NCBI RefSeq assembly: GCF_002632485.1
Contig: NZ_NIBU01000029.1
Location: forward strand, 1-43,900
Reading direction: 5' to 3'
Source: Xenorhabdus innexi
GTDB taxonomy: Bacteria; Pseudomonadota; Gammaproteobacteria; Enterobacterales; Enterobacteriaceae
Length of the DNA stretch: 43,900 nucleotides
Shown: positions 32,112 to 41,600 of the stretch, one piece after another
Numbering within the stretch: the stretch's first letter is position 1
Layout of the letters: the number at the start of each line of letters is the position of its first letter
Program-made: the position numbers and the translations under genes
Notes under the pieces: model-generated
What the model was told of the DNA's origin: nothing
Seen by the model: the letters and a program-made list of their open reading frames with translations, nothing else
Database searches by the model: none

Positions 32112-32903
32112 ATGAAACCAACAACCCTGTCAGATTTGTGTCAGTTGAAAAAAGAGAAACGCAAATTTGCGACTCTCACAGCTTATGATGCCAGTTTTTC
32201 ACGCCTTTTCGCCGAACAAGGCATCAATGTCATACTGATTGGTGACTCACTTGGTATGACTGTGCAAGGGTTTGATTCAACCTTACCGGTTACTGTTGGA
32301 GATATTGCCTACCACACCCGAAATGTCCGCACCGGCGCTCCCCAGTCTTTTCTAATCGCCGATATGCCATTCATGAGTTATGCCACTCCAGAACAGAGCT
32401 GCAATAATGCTGCTGAATTAATGCGTTCCGGTGCCAATATGGTCAAGATTGAAGGGGGAAGCTGGTTGTATGAGACAGTAAAAATGCTGACTGAGCGTTC
32501 TGTTCCTGTTTGTGGGCATCTGGGCCTGACGCCACAGGCAGTTAATGTGCTGGGAGGTTACAAAGTTCAGGGACGTGATGAAGCGACAGCTCAGCAACTG
32601 CTCAACGATGCTATCACTCTGGAAAAAGCAGGCATGCAGCTATTAGTGCTGGAATGTGTGCCAACCGAATTAGGTCGGAAAATTACCGAAGCACTCGAAA
32701 TTCCGGTTATTGGTATTGGTGCGGGTAATCAGACGGATGGCCAGATCCTCGTTATGCATGATGCTTTGGGCATTACTGCCAAACCACCAAAGTTCGCCAA
32801 AAATTTCCTTAAGGAAACCGGCAACATACGGGATGCTATCAGTCTGTATATTGAACAGGTAGAAAATGGCACCTACCCTGATCAGGCGCATTCATTCAAC
32901 TAA
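32112..32903 (+). CDS. panB: 3-methyl-2-oxobutanoate hydroxymethyltransferase
   Basis: PanB makes ketopantoate from 2-oxoisovalerate and methylene-tetrahydrofolate, the first committed step of pantothenate/CoA synthesis. The 263-residue protein is normal length. It shows [21 protein letters not shown], the metal-binding [11 protein letters not shown] and the [15 protein letters not shown] motifs, and the catalytic region [24 protein letters not shown]. The ATG at 32112 has AGGAGA upstream. panC follows after 39 bp. In E. coli panD is nearby; it is not in this window. Confidence 0.99.
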   Translation: MKPTTLSDLCQLKKEKRKFATLTAYDASFSRLFAEQGINVILIGDSLGMTVQGFDSTLPVTVGDIAYHTRNVRTGAPQSFLIADMPFMSYATPEQSCNNAAELMRSGANMVKIEGGSWLYETVKMLTERSVPVCGHLGLTPQAVNVLGGYKVQGRDEATAQQLLNDAITLEKAGMQLLVLECVPTELGRKITEALEIPVIGIGAGNQTDGQILVMHDALGITAKPPKFAKNFLKETGNIRDAISLYIEQVENGTYPDQAHSFN

Positions 32904-32942
32904 TGTATACCCGGCATGACTGCTAATTAAAGGAGTAGAGCA

Positions 32943-33800
32943 ATGCTGATCATAGAAACTATCCCCATTTTACGCCGTGAAATCCGCCGTTGGCGTCAGG
33001 CAGGAAAACGAATTGCCTTTGTTCCTACAATGGGTAATCTGCATGATGGTCACATGGCTCTGGTTGATACCGCCAAAGCTCAGGCTGATGTGGTAATTGT
33101 GAGTATTTTTGTCAATCCGATGCAGTTTGACCGTGAAGATGATTTAGTCAATTATCCGCGTACTCTACAGGAAGATTGCGAAAAACTGAGTCGTCGTAAT
33201 ATCGAAATCGTTTTTACCCCCAATGCCAGCGAAATATATCCGAATGGCGTAAACAGTAACCAAACTTTTGTTGAAGTACCTGAACTCTCTCATATGCTTG
33301 AAGGTGTCAGCCGCCCTGGGCATTTTCGGGGAGTTACCACGGTTGTCAGCAAATTGTTCAACCTAATCCAGCCTGATCTGGCCTACTTCGGTGAAAAAGA
33401 TTTTCAGCAGTTACAGATTATCCGCAGGATGATCGATGACATGGCTTACGATATTACACTGGTTTCCGTACCTATCGTCCGTGATAAAAATGGGTTGGCC
33501 TTAAGCTCACGTAATAACCTCCTCTCGACAGAAGAGAAAAAAATAGCGCCACAATTAAACCAGATTATGCAGCGTGCAGCCGAAAAGCTGAAAAATGGCG
33601 AGCGGGATATTGAGCAACTGCTCGAAACCGTATCCATGAGTCTGCGTGAAGCCGGTTTTCTGCCGGATGAGTTGTTTATCCGTGATGCAGAAAATCTGGA
33701 ATCTTTGACCTCACATAGTAAAAAAGCGGTGATCCTGATGGCTGCATGGTTAGGAAAAACACGCCTTATTGATAATCAGCAGGTTGATTTAACTGTTTGA
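32943..33800 (+). CDS. panC: Pantothenate synthetase
   Basis: PanC condenses pantoate with beta-alanine via a pantoyl-adenylate. The 285-residue protein has the nucleotidyltransferase HIGH-type motif [12 protein letters not shown] near residue 30, [30 protein letters not shown], and SSRNNLLS in the adenylate-binding region. AGGAG lies before the ATG. It ends the pan unit; a 210-bp gap with an imperfect hairpin separates it from ssuA. Confidence 0.99.
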   Translation: MLIIETIPILRREIRRWRQAGKRIAFVPTMGNLHDGHMALVDTAKAQADVVIVSIFVNPMQFDREDDLVNYPRTLQEDCEKLSRRNIEIVFTPNASEIYPNGVNSNQTFVEVPELSHMLEGVSRPGHFRGVTTVVSKLFNLIQPDLAYFGEKDFQQLQIIRRMIDDMAYDITLVSVPIVRDKNGLALSSRNNLLSTEEKKIAPQLNQIMQRAAEKLKNGERDIEQLLETVSMSLREAGFLPDELFIRDAENLESLTSHSKKAVILMAAWLGKTRLIDNQQVDLTV

Positions 33801-33806
33801 TTTTAC

Positions 33807-33855
33807 TATGAGGGTGTGTGTCAGTTGTCGTTTCGGCACGGTTCACATCCTCATA
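33807..33855 (+). other. Imperfect long hairpin after panC
   Basis: TATGAGGGTGTG and CACATCCTCATA pair over 12 bp with one G-U wobble and a 25-nt loop, 6 bp after the panC stop. No U-tract follows, so it may be an RNA-stabilising 3' hairpin or a weak terminator. Confidence 0.45.
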
Positions 33856-34010
33856 AGAAAACAGCATCCTGATTAACCGTTATCCAAAATCAGCACTAGT
33901 AAGCGCAATTTTATTATTTAATTTTCATCAACCCGCTTTGTTATCTTTTCTTTTTATCCCCCGCTTATATCCGTCTATATAAAGCATCCGGTTAATAAGG
34001 AAAATTAAAC

Positions 34011-34979
34011 ATGGCACATAAATTACGCTTTCTTGGCAGTTTACTGTTGTTGCTCGCATTCTCTGGTAATGTACTGGCTACACAACCTAAGCAAATTACT
34101 ATTGGTTATCAGAAATCAAATATTTTTATGCTACTGAAATCCCGTGGGAATCTGGATGATGTATTCAGGCAGGAAGGTATCAAAATACGCTGGGTAGAAT
34201 TTCCTGCCGGGCCACAGATGCTTGAAGGGCTTAATATTGGTAGTATCGATCTGGCATCAACCGGCGATGTTCCTCCTGTCTTTGCGCAAGCCGCAAAAGC
34301 TGATTTGGTTTATCTTGCCCACTCTCCGGCTCATCCGAAAACAGAAGCTATTGTCGTAGCGAAAGACTCTGCGATTAAAAGTATTCAGGATCTGAAAGGC
34401 AAACGTGTCGCACTGAATAAAGGCTCTGATGTGCACTATCTGCTGGTAGCCGCACTGGAAAAAGCCGGATTAAGTTATAAGGATATCAAACCTGTTTATT
34501 TACCACCGGCAGATGCCCGCGCCGCTTTCCAGCGAGGTGTCATTGATGCCTGGGCTATCTGGGACCCTTTCCTGTCCGAAGTAGAAACCAATACCGGAGC
34601 ACGCCAGATAAGTAACGGCGAAGGGCTGGTGCCTCATTACACTTTCTATCTTGCCAGCCGGAAATTTGTTGATAATTACCCGCAGGCGGCGGAAAAAGTG
34701 GTTCAGGAACTGGTGACTCTCAGTGACTGGGCAAACCAACACCCTGACGAAACAGCCACCATTCTTGCCGATGCTACCAAACTTGATAAAACTATCTGGC
34801 AACGGGTGCTTACACGTACTATTTATGGCGCTGAACACATGACTCCCGCTGTTTTTAACCAGCAACAGATTCTTGCTGATACTTTTACCCGTATCAAACT
34901 ATTGCCTGTGAAAATAGATGTTCGTCAAGCAAGCTGGTCGTTAGATAACCTGAACAACCAATCTGAACAGTCAAAATAA
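34011..34979 (+). CDS. ssuA: Aliphatic sulfonate ABC transporter substrate-binding protein SsuA
   Basis: SsuA is the periplasmic receptor for alkanesulfonates that delivers them to SsuBC. The 322-residue product has a signal peptide (KLRFLGSLLLLLAFSGNVLATQ, cleavage around residue 24). Two alpha/beta lobes follow, with ITIGYQKSNIFMLLKSRG, STGDVPPVFAQAA, and PADARAAFQRGVIDAWAIWDPF near residue 165. Its own ribosome site AAGGAAAA supports the ATG. It is not inside the ssuE-C-B-D unit but 6 kb away, convergent with the FAD/NAD(P) gene, so it must have its own promoter in 33856-34010. In E. coli ssuA lies within ssuEADCB. Confidence 0.96.
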   Translation: MAHKLRFLGSLLLLLAFSGNVLATQPKQITIGYQKSNIFMLLKSRGNLDDVFRQEGIKIRWVEFPAGPQMLEGLNIGSIDLASTGDVPPVFAQAAKADLVYLAHSPAHPKTEAIVVAKDSAIKSIQDLKGKRVALNKGSDVHYLLVAALEKAGLSYKDIKPVYLPPADARAAFQRGVIDAWAIWDPFLSEVETNTGARQISNGEGLVPHYTFYLASRKFVDNYPQAAEKVVQELVTLSDWANQHPDETATILADATKLDKTIWQRVLTRTIYGAEHMTPAVFNQQQILADTFTRIKLLPVKIDVRQASWSLDNLNNQSEQSK

Positions 34980-35005
34980 ATAGCCTCACCATACTTTAGC
35001 TATTT
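34978..35005. terminator. Hairpin in the convergent gap after ssuA
   Basis: AAATAGC-ctcaccatacttta-GCTATTT followed by TT. It overlaps the ssuA stop and fills the 26-bp gap before the end of the FAD/NAD(P) gene. Weak stem, but the placement suits bidirectional termination. Confidence 0.5.
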
Positions 35006-36490
35006 TTAACTTTTACATTTCATCTCCGATAAACAGGAATGGGGAAGTTCAGAGAGAGGTTCAGATAAGTGCAGAATATGCAATACTTCATCAGCAACAG
35101 TCACTGCGTGTTCTGCCACCTGTGGCAATCCCATCAGCTCACCAAAACGACCACGGGCAGCAGGGCCAACTATCAGCAATGTCGGGTGACTATGTCCATA
35201 ACGGTCAATGGCATGTGAATGTTCATCAACATGCAACCCAAGACCGAGTACATCCGGTTGAATAATACCGCGTCGGGCAAGATCCTGTAGTAAAGGCTGG
35301 CTATCCGTCAGCGTACTGTGTGCCGGGCCTGTGGTGATAATAAATTTATCCACGGTGACTTTTATCAGCTCCCCCTGACGCAACTTCAGCGATAGTGTTA
35401 AAGTCTCTTTATCCGCTTCCGGCTTTTCTGTTTTTAACTTTTCCGTTTCAAGCTTCACCAGACGTGCAGCAATAACGCTGAGATTTCCCTGCTGCTGACG
35501 GTGAGTAATTATTTCGGCTACCTGCGGAGCAATGCGATACCGATGAACATCCCAGAAACTACGCAAATGACGTAAAAAGCGCTGCTGCTCCACCAGCGGA
35601 AATTTCTGCCAAAGTTCCTGCCCGTGTGTACGCACCGCATCCAGCACTATCTGCCACGGTATTCCCTGTTCAGCCATACGGATTATGTCAGTTCGGATAT
35701 GCTGCAATAAATGCCGCACGGAGCGAAATCCCAGAGTGCTATATTTTTTCTCCCACAGAGAACCCTGCTCTGGGAGATTATAATGGGTCGTTAGATTGGG
35801 GCGAGAAAGTAATCCCCGACGGGAGAATGCCAGCACAGAACCAGTATGGTTATAACCATGCAATGTTGCGAGTACATCAGCCATCGACAGGCCGGTGCCC
35901 ATAATCGCGATCCGTTCGTCTTTCTTCACCTTCGCCAGTGCTCCCGATAACCAAGGGTTATCAATCAGTGCCGGATGCCCGGAAAAAGGGACTAACAGAC
36001 GGGGTAAAGCCGGAGGTGGGTGACTTATCGCCAGTACAATAATATCAGCCTCCAGTGTGTTACCTGATTCAGTGACAACGCTGCGCCCTGCTAGCTGTAC
36101 GGCTGTATCACGTATATGTTCCACTGTCACCAGACTATTCTGTTCCTGCGCTTGAGCTAATCTCTCCGCCACATAGCGCCCGAACATACTGCGCTGCGGA
36201 TACACATCATCATTGGGAAGCCGCGCCTTCGAGTCCAGATAAAACTCCGGTTGCTGGCGATACCAATGATCAAAATCCCCCTCTTCCATACCACTGAGCT
36301 GCATCCGTGAAGCGGGTACATTGATCCGATGAGCAGGATCGGGGGAAGAGTAAGCTAACCCCGCCCCCAGCATGACACGGGGTTCAATAATGGTAATATG
36401 CAAACGTGAAACGGCCTGACGTGCCAGATGAGCAGCCAATGCTGTACCACTGAAACCTCCGCCAATGATCACGACTCTCGAAGTTTTCAT
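35006..36490 (-). CDS. YdhS-like FAD/NAD(P)-binding oxidoreductase
   Basis: A 494-residue flavoprotein-like sequence. The N-terminal VVIIGGGFSGTALAAHL is an FAD Rossmann motif, followed by PRVMLGAGLAYSSPDPAHRINVPASRMQLSG. The latter is typical of the uncharacterised FAD/NAD(P)-binding YdhS group (COG4529). A second dinucleotide motif IMGTGLSMADVLA, near residue 196, and the terminal IITTGPAHS support a two-cofactor enzyme. Its start overlaps the sfnG stop by 4 bp (ATGA), so they are translationally coupled within the sulfonate locus. The reaction is unknown. Context makes a role in a sulfone/sulfinate/sulfonate oxidation step, or in supplying reduced flavin, plausible but unproved. Confidence 0.8.
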   Translation of the reverse strand: MKTSRVVIIGGGFSGTALAAHLARQAVSRLHITIIEPRVMLGAGLAYSSPDPAHRINVPASRMQLSGMEEGDFDHWYRQQPEFYLDSKARLPNDDVYPQRSMFGRYVAERLAQAQEQNSLVTVEHIRDTAVQLAGRSVVTESGNTLEADIIVLAISHPPPALPRLLVPFSGHPALIDNPWLSGALAKVKKDERIAIMGTGLSMADVLATLHGYNHTGSVLAFSRRGLLSRPNLTTHYNLPEQGSLWEKKYSTLGFRSVRHLLQHIRTDIIRMAEQGIPWQIVLDAVRTHGQELWQKFPLVEQQRFLRHLRSFWDVHRYRIAPQVAEIITHRQQQGNLSVIAARLVKLETEKLKTEKPEADKETLTLSLKLRQGELIKVTVDKFIITTGPAHSTLTDSQPLLQDLARRGIIQPDVLGLGLHVDEHSHAIDRYGHSHPTLLIVGPAARGRFGELMGLPQVAEHAVTVADEVLHILHLSEPLSELPHSCLSEMKCKS

Positions 36491-37581
36491 TCCCTTAACT
36501 CTGACGTTAACTGTTGTTCCAGTATTCTGACGCGAGGCAGCACTTCCCGACCAAAAAACTCAACCTCTTCCTGAAAGTGAAGGAACCCCAGCAGCAGCAA
36601 TTTCACTCCGGCCTTTTTATAGTCGATGATCCGTTCAGCTATCTGTTGTGGCGTACCAATCAGCCTTGGCTTAAAACCATCATTGTACTGAACCAAATCA
36701 TCAAAACTCGACTTTGCCCAGTTTCCTTCTTTTTCCGGTGAAGCCAGCCCCGCATTCTGTACTTCATGCTGAAAACCTTTCACCGCCTCCACATCAGCGT
36801 ACTCAATAATTTCCTGAAGCACCTGCTGTGCCTGCTGCTCTGTGTCTCTGGCAATCACAAACGCATTCATAGCCACTTTCACAGAGTGACCATTCTGACG
36901 GGCTTTAACCCCAATATCCTCAATCTGTTGGCGTACACCTTCCACACTATTGCCATTAGTGAAATACCAGTCAGAAACCCGCGCAGCCATATCCCTTGCA
37001 GCGCGTGAACTGCCTCCCTGAAAAATCTCCGGCTGGGGATCAAGCGGCTTCGGTTTCAGGCTGTAATCCCGGAAACGGTAAAAATCCCCGGCGAAAGTGA
37101 ACGTTGGTTCTTGCCAGATCCCCCGCAAACAACGAATAAACTCCTCAGAGCGTAAATAGCGTTCCTCATGATCAAGCCAGTGTTCACCGATAGCTTTAAA
37201 TTCACCACGAAACCAGCCACTGACAATATTCACCGCAATACGGGCACCAGAGAGATGGCTGATAGTGGCAATCTGCTTAGCTGCCAGTACCGGATTCCAG
37301 GGGCCGGGCAACAAAGCAGCTATCACTTTCAATTTTTCCGTCGCGGCCAGCAGATCCTGAGAAAAAGTTACCGATTCATGCTGATTATCAGCACCATAAC
37401 CTGCGGTAAAACGGATTTGTGTCAGAGCATAGTCAAACCCGGCTCGTTCAGCAATTTGCGCCAACCGCCGATTATATAATGCATCCCATTGAGTACGTTG
37501 AGGAATTTTACTGACTACCAACCCGCCAGAAACGTTGGGTACCCAGTAAGCAAATTGTAATGGCTGTTGTTCTGTCGTCAT
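36487..37581 (-). CDS. sfnG: FMNH2-dependent dimethylsulfone monooxygenase, SfnG-like
   Basis: A 364-residue LLM-class (bacterial luciferase-fold) monooxygenase. The start LQFAYWVPNVSGGLVVSKI and the segments YALTQIRFTAGYGADNQHESVTF, NIVSGWFRGEFKAIGE and EIFQGGSSRAARDMAARVSDWYFTNGNSVEGV are those of the SfnG branch. SfnG oxidises dimethylsulfone to methanesulfinate using reduced FMN and oxygen, for sulfur scavenging. SsuE, encoded in the same locus, could supply the FMNH2. It is 139 bp downstream of ssuD and overlaps the FAD/NAD(P) gene by 4 bp. The family placement is strong; the exact sulfone substrate is inferred. Confidence 0.9.
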   Translation of the reverse strand: MTTEQQPLQFAYWVPNVSGGLVVSKIPQRTQWDALYNRRLAQIAERAGFDYALTQIRFTAGYGADNQHESVTFSQDLLAATEKLKVIAALLPGPWNPVLAAKQIATISHLSGARIAVNIVSGWFRGEFKAIGEHWLDHEERYLRSEEFIRCLRGIWQEPTFTFAGDFYRFRDYSLKPKPLDPQPEIFQGGSSRAARDMAARVSDWYFTNGNSVEGVRQQIEDIGVKARQNGHSVKVAMNAFVIARDTEQQAQQVLQEIIEYADVEAVKGFQHEVQNAGLASPEKEGNWAKSSFDDLVQYNDGFKPRLIGTPQQIAERIIDYKKAGVKLLLLGFLHFQEEVEFFGREVLPRVRILEQQLTSELRE

Positions 37582-37720
37582 AATTGGCTATGAGTGCATC
37601 CCGTTTGCAGGAGAATATGCGATTTTACAAGGCAATACTGTTACAAAAAAATATCATTGCCCCTGCAACCTTTCAGCCTTCATCTTCTTGTTGTTTTATT
37701 AACATGAGTCAGTACCACCA

Positions 37721-38932
37721 CTAAAGCTTGGCACTGGCATAATTTTCTTGGGAAACCTGTGGTTGTGTTACCGGACGTTCACCGCCACCAATAGTTTCAC
37801 CAAACGGCCCTGTATTGGCAGAACGGATGGTCAGACGATGCTGATTTTCCTGCGCCGGATTGATCTGCAATAACGGCATAACCAGCTCAGCAAACCGATG
37901 TGCCTCTTCAAGATGAGGATAGCCGGAAAAGATAAAATTGCTGATACCCAGTGCCTGGTATTCCCGGATACGCTCTGCCACTTGTTCAGGATTTCCGACC
38001 AGTGCCGTTCCCGCACCACCGCGTGCCAGACCAACACCTGCCCACAAATTCGGGCCAATCCGTAAATTATCTCTTGAACCCTGATGGAGTGAATTCATCC
38101 GTGCCTGCCCGGCGGAATCCATACGGGAAAATATTTTCTGAGCCTGAGCAATCGTGTCATCATCCAGATAAGCAATCAGACGATCTGCGGCAGCCCATGC
38201 CTCTTCTTCTGTTTCACGGACAATGACATGCAGACGGATACCATATTCCAAAGTCCGGCCTTGTTGTGCGGCTCGTTCACGGACTTGTTGTAGTTTTTCT
38301 GCAACCAGCTCAGGCGGTTCTCCCCATGTCAGATAGGTATCAACCTGCTGCGCGGCCACATCAAGGGCATCTTCAGAAGATCCACCAAAATAGAGCGGAG
38401 GACCATTTTCCTGAATAGGCGGGAACAGTAATTCTGCCCCTTCCACCTGTAAATGTTTCCCCTGATAATCCACTTTTTCACCTGCCAGCATACGTGAATA
38501 AATATCAAGAAACTCACGGGTCAGTTGATAACGGTCAGCATGACTGAGAAAAATGCCATCACCTTTATTCTCCACCGGATCACCACCAGTGACGACATTA
38601 ATGAGAACCCTTCCTTCTGACAGCCTATCCAGTGTGGCTGTCATTCTTGCCGCCAGTGACGGGGGTTGTAATCCCGGGCGCACAGCGACCAGAAAACGTA
38701 AATTACGGGTGACTGATACCAGAGCAGAAGCCACCAGCCACGGATCTTCGCAACCTCTTCCGGTTGGGATCAAAACACCGTGGTAGCCCAGATTATCCGC
38801 TGCCAGTGCAATTTGTTGCAGATAAGGAAGATCTACGGGTCGTCCACCTTTGGTTGTGCCTAAATAATGTCCCTCACCATGAGTAGGCAAGAACCAGAAA
38901 AGCTTAATGTCACTATTGCCATAAACTGTCAT
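37721..38932 (-). CDS. ssuD: FMNH2-dependent alkanesulfonate monooxygenase SsuD
   Basis: SsuD desulfonates alkanesulfonates to sulfite and aldehyde using FMNH2 and oxygen in the cytoplasm. The 403-residue sequence has the LLM-class barrel with [43 protein letters not shown] and [27 protein letters not shown]. It is somewhat longer than E. coli SsuD (381), with an extended C-terminus. The ATG at 38932 is preferred because AAGGAAAAAA precedes it; a codon 15 bp upstream is an alternative. It lies 171 bp downstream of ssuB, separated by a palindromic repeat, and upstream of sfnG on the same strand. Confidence 0.95.
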   Translation of the reverse strand: MTVYGNSDIKLFWFLPTHGEGHYLGTTKGGRPVDLPYLQQIALAADNLGYHGVLIPTGRGCEDPWLVASALVSVTRNLRFLVAVRPGLQPPSLAARMTATLDRLSEGRVLINVVTGGDPVENKGDGIFLSHADRYQLTREFLDIYSRMLAGEKVDYQGKHLQVEGAELLFPPIQENGPPLYFGGSSEDALDVAAQQVDTYLTWGEPPELVAEKLQQVRERAAQQGRTLEYGIRLHVIVRETEEEAWAAADRLIAYLDDDTIAQAQKIFSRMDSAGQARMNSLHQGSRDNLRIGPNLWAGVGLARGGAGTALVGNPEQVAERIREYQALGISNFIFSGYPHLEEAHRFAELVMPLLQINPAQENQHRLTIRSANTGPFGETIGGGERPVTQPQVSQENYASAKL

Positions 38933-39016
38933 TATTTTTTCCTTCATAGATAATGTCGGGATTGATTTGTATTTATTTTTCTTTTATCTGTTAATTCTTA
39001 TCTTTTTTATCAGGGC

Positions 39017-39102
39017 TATACCCTGTGAATTTCAAAATGCATCGCGGCAGCCAAGGGAATGAGCGCAGCCAATAAAGAAGCAACTTGAAGACGACGGGTA
39101 TA
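39017..39102. repeat. TATACCC...GGGTATA palindromic repeat, copy 2
   Basis: An 86-bp element bounded by TATACCC (39017-39023) and GGGTATA (39096-39102), sharing a TGCATCGCGGCAGCCAAGGG-type core with the 61-bp copy at 15785. It sits between ssuB and ssuD, ending 1 bp before the ssuB stop. It could act as a transcript hairpin that separates the two gene groups. Confidence 0.65.
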
Positions 39103-39103
39103 A

Positions 39104-39919
39104 TTATCTGGCTGCACTTTCATAGTCATCCGTTTTACCGACATGTGGCCGATCGGAGTTGTTATTATGCTTCCCTTGCTCAACGGGGGTCATAATCGCC
39201 TCCAACACCTGAGCTTCTAATGCTGATAATTTTGGCATCATCATCGTTCTGGGGCGTCCGAGAGGGATCGCCAGATCCATACCTATCTCCCCCTGCTCTA
39301 TCAGTAAAATCCGGTCTGCGATCAGAACGGCTTCATGAACATCATGCGTGACTAAGATGACGGTAAACCCATACTGCTGCCAGAGTTGTGTTAACAACTG
39401 CTGCATCTCCAGACGAGTCAGAGCATCCAGTGCGCCGAACGGCTCATCCAGCAACAGCAAACGAGGGCGGTGAATCAGTGCACGAGCCAGTGCCACGCGC
39501 TGCTTTTGTCCCCCCGATAATGCCGAAGGCCAATCATTGGCTCTATCCGCCAGCCCAACAGCTTCAAGTACTGCCAGTGCTTCCGATTTCCAGCTACCGT
39601 TAAGACCCAGCCCGACGTTATCAATCACCTTTTTCCACGGAAGCAGACGCGCATCCTGAAACATCATCCGAACTTCACTCTCAGATGCAGCCAGAGGTAC
39701 ACCATCAGCACTCAGACTGCCTGCGGAAACAGATTCCAGCCCCGCCAGCAAACGTAATAACGTACTTTTTCCACAGCCACTACGTCCGACAATAGCGACA
39801 AACTGGCCTTTTTGAATTGATAAGTTGAGGGATTTAAGGATTTCACGATCACCAAACTGTTTACTGACCTTCTCCAGAGTAAGGCTCAGCCCCTGCTGAA
39901 CTAACGACAGATGCTTCAT
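39104..39919 (-). CDS. ssuB: Aliphatic sulfonate ABC transporter ATP-binding protein SsuB
   Basis: SsuB powers sulfonate import with SsuA and SsuC. The 271-residue protein has Walker A ([11 protein letters not shown]), the [15 protein letters not shown] signature, Walker B ([16 protein letters not shown]) and the switch histidine in VTHDVHEAV. The ATG at 39919 overlaps the ssuC stop as ATGA, and AGGAGG lies about 8 nt upstream. A possible upstream start would extend into ssuC and is less likely. It is followed by the 86-bp palindrome and then ssuD. Confidence 0.97.
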   Translation of the reverse strand: MKHLSLVQQGLSLTLEKVSKQFGDREILKSLNLSIQKGQFVAIVGRSGCGKSTLLRLLAGLESVSAGSLSADGVPLAASESEVRMMFQDARLLPWKKVIDNVGLGLNGSWKSEALAVLEAVGLADRANDWPSALSGGQKQRVALARALIHRPRLLLLDEPFGALDALTRLEMQQLLTQLWQQYGFTVILVTHDVHEAVLIADRILLIEQGEIGMDLAIPLGRPRTMMMPKLSALEAQVLEAIMTPVEQGKHNNNSDRPHVGKTDDYESAAR

Positions 39920-40710
39920 GAGTTTCTTCCTCCTGTCTGCCATGACGGATGCCACCGCAGTAACCAGATTTCCAGCCCGTATGCCGCCATATCAGCCAGT
40001 TTACCCAGCAGTGCATAGAGAATAATCGCCAACACGACAATATCCGTCTGCAAAAATTCTCTGGCATTCATCGCCAGATACCCAATACCTGCATCAGCAG
40101 AAATGGTTTCAGCGACAATCAGTGTCAGCCACATTAAGCCCAGCGAAAAACGGACACCAACAAGGATCGAAGGCATCGCTCCCGGCAAAATAACCTGCCA
40201 GAACAAACGCCAGCCACTGAGACCATAGTTACGGGCCATCTCAATTAACCCTCGGTCAAGATGACGGATACCATGAGACGTATTAAGGTAGATAGGGAAG
40301 AATGTACCCAACGAGACTAAAAATATTTTGGCGCGCTCATCAATACCAAACCATAAAATGACCAGCGGGATCAGTGCCAGATGCGGCACATTACGCAACA
40401 TCTGAACCGTACTATCCAGCAGGCGTTCCCCCGATTTTGACAACCCGGTTATCACCCCCAGCGCAAGGCCACAGGAACCTCCTATGACAAACCCACTCAG
40501 TGCACGCCAGGTACTGATATAAAGATTGCTCCAGAGTTCCCCGCTTTGCAGTAATGTCCAGCCTGCTTGCAGTACTTTTTCTGGAGGAGGCAGTATGCGA
40601 TCCGATAACCAGCCGGCATAACCTGCAATCTGCCAGCACACAACAAGTAATACCGGGAGCAACCAAGGGAGGAAACGTGATTGAAACCGCGAGCTGCTCA
40701 CCACATTCAT
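39916..40710 (-). CDS. ssuC: Aliphatic sulfonate ABC transporter permease SsuC
   Basis: SsuC is the inner-membrane channel of the sulfonate importer. The 264-residue protein has about six hydrophobic segments and the EAA-type loop [25 protein letters not shown] that docks onto SsuB. The N-terminal [22 protein letters not shown] is the first membrane span. The start ATG overlaps the ssuE stop by 4 bp (ATGA), and the gene is in turn coupled to ssuB, so ssuE-ssuC-ssuB read as one translationally coupled block. Confidence 0.97.
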   Translation of the reverse strand: MNVVSSSRFQSRFLPWLLPVLLVVCWQIAGYAGWLSDRILPPPEKVLQAGWTLLQSGELWSNLYISTWRALSGFVIGGSCGLALGVITGLSKSGERLLDSTVQMLRNVPHLALIPLVILWFGIDERAKIFLVSLGTFFPIYLNTSHGIRHLDRGLIEMARNYGLSGWRLFWQVILPGAMPSILVGVRFSLGLMWLTLIVAETISADAGIGYLAMNAREFLQTDIVVLAIILYALLGKLADMAAYGLEIWLLRWHPSWQTGGRNS

Positions 40711-41333
40711 TTTATTTCCCCAACCGCTGACAATAGGGGAGAAGATTTTATCTCTGACGAACGAGTCTGTAATGGCTTGATTTGCAAAGGACGACGCTGA
40801 ACCGCACGGAAAAAAGCCCTGATATTTTGATCCAGACGACTGCGTATTTCCGCAGAAATGGTCGGCTCAGTTGTTTTATCCCCTGCTTTATTACCGTATT
40901 CAATCTGGCTATCACAGGCATAAACACCACTGATAATCTCTTCTGCTTTCAGCACACCCAAAACAGGTTTAAGTGAATAATCCAGTGCCAGTAAATGGGA
41001 ATTACTTCCTGCTGTCATTAAAGGCAGCACAACTTTATTTTCCAGTGCCCGCTCAGGAAGAAGGTCAAACAGTGCTTTCAATCCTCCCGGATAGGAAGCT
41101 TTATAAACCGGTGCGGCCACCACAACGCCATCAACGCTCTCCAGCTGTGTAATAAAATGTTTAATATCAGGATGATGAAAGTTGGCGTTTATTAATGCAT
41201 CAGCATCAAAATCACTCACTCTGACTGTGATAGCCTCAATGCCTTCCTGAGTTAACCACTGATACACATAATTGAGTAAAACTGACGACTTAGATATAGG
41301 TGCCGGGCTGCCACCTAAAAAAAGAATACGCAT
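40707..41333 (-). CDS. ssuE: NAD(P)H-dependent FMN reductase SsuE
   Basis: SsuE reduces FMN for the two-component monooxygenase SsuD, and plausibly for SfnG here. The 208-residue protein has the flavodoxin-like loop LFLGGSPAPISKSSVLL, AAPVYKASYPGGLKALFDLLPE, and DYSLKPVLGVLKAEEI, including the Tyr equivalent to the E. coli SsuE pi-helix Tyr118. It is longer than the E. coli protein (191) because of a divergent C-terminal tail. GAGGGG lies 4-5 nt before the ATG at 41333. It is the first gene of the minus-strand locus and diverges from cbl. Confidence 0.95.
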   Translation of the reverse strand: MRILFLGGSPAPISKSSVLLNYVYQWLTQEGIEAITVRVSDFDADALINANFHHPDIKHFITQLESVDGVVVAAPVYKASYPGGLKALFDLLPERALENKVVLPLMTAGSNSHLLALDYSLKPVLGVLKAEEIISGVYACDSQIEYGNKAGDKTTEPTISAEIRSRLDQNIRAFFRAVQRRPLQIKPLQTRSSEIKSSPLLSAVGEIK

Positions 41334-41600
41334 AAAACCCCTCACTTACACAGCCAGAATTGGAATCAGTTATTTCCTTTTTAAATCTCGAAGCGAACGA
41401 AGAGAAATAAATATTTTTACTTTGTAAATCTAAAAAGTGGCAATAGGACGTAACATGCAGTGAAAAGGGGATATATTATGTTTTATTCATGATTCATAAT
41501 TTATTTATTACTTAAAGGAATAACTTTTATAATTAAATTATTTAATAGCTGGAAAATATATTTCTATATTGGTGAATATTTTTCTGACAATCCTAATGCA
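41334..41600. promoter_or_regulatory. Divergent ssuE/cbl control region
   Basis: 267 bp of AT-rich DNA between ssuE and cbl, starting in opposite directions. It is the expected location of CysB/Cbl binding sites and promoters for both. It contains ATATATTATG and TAATTTATTTATTA AT-rich tracts, but no single operator can be picked with confidence by eye. Confidence 0.5.
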
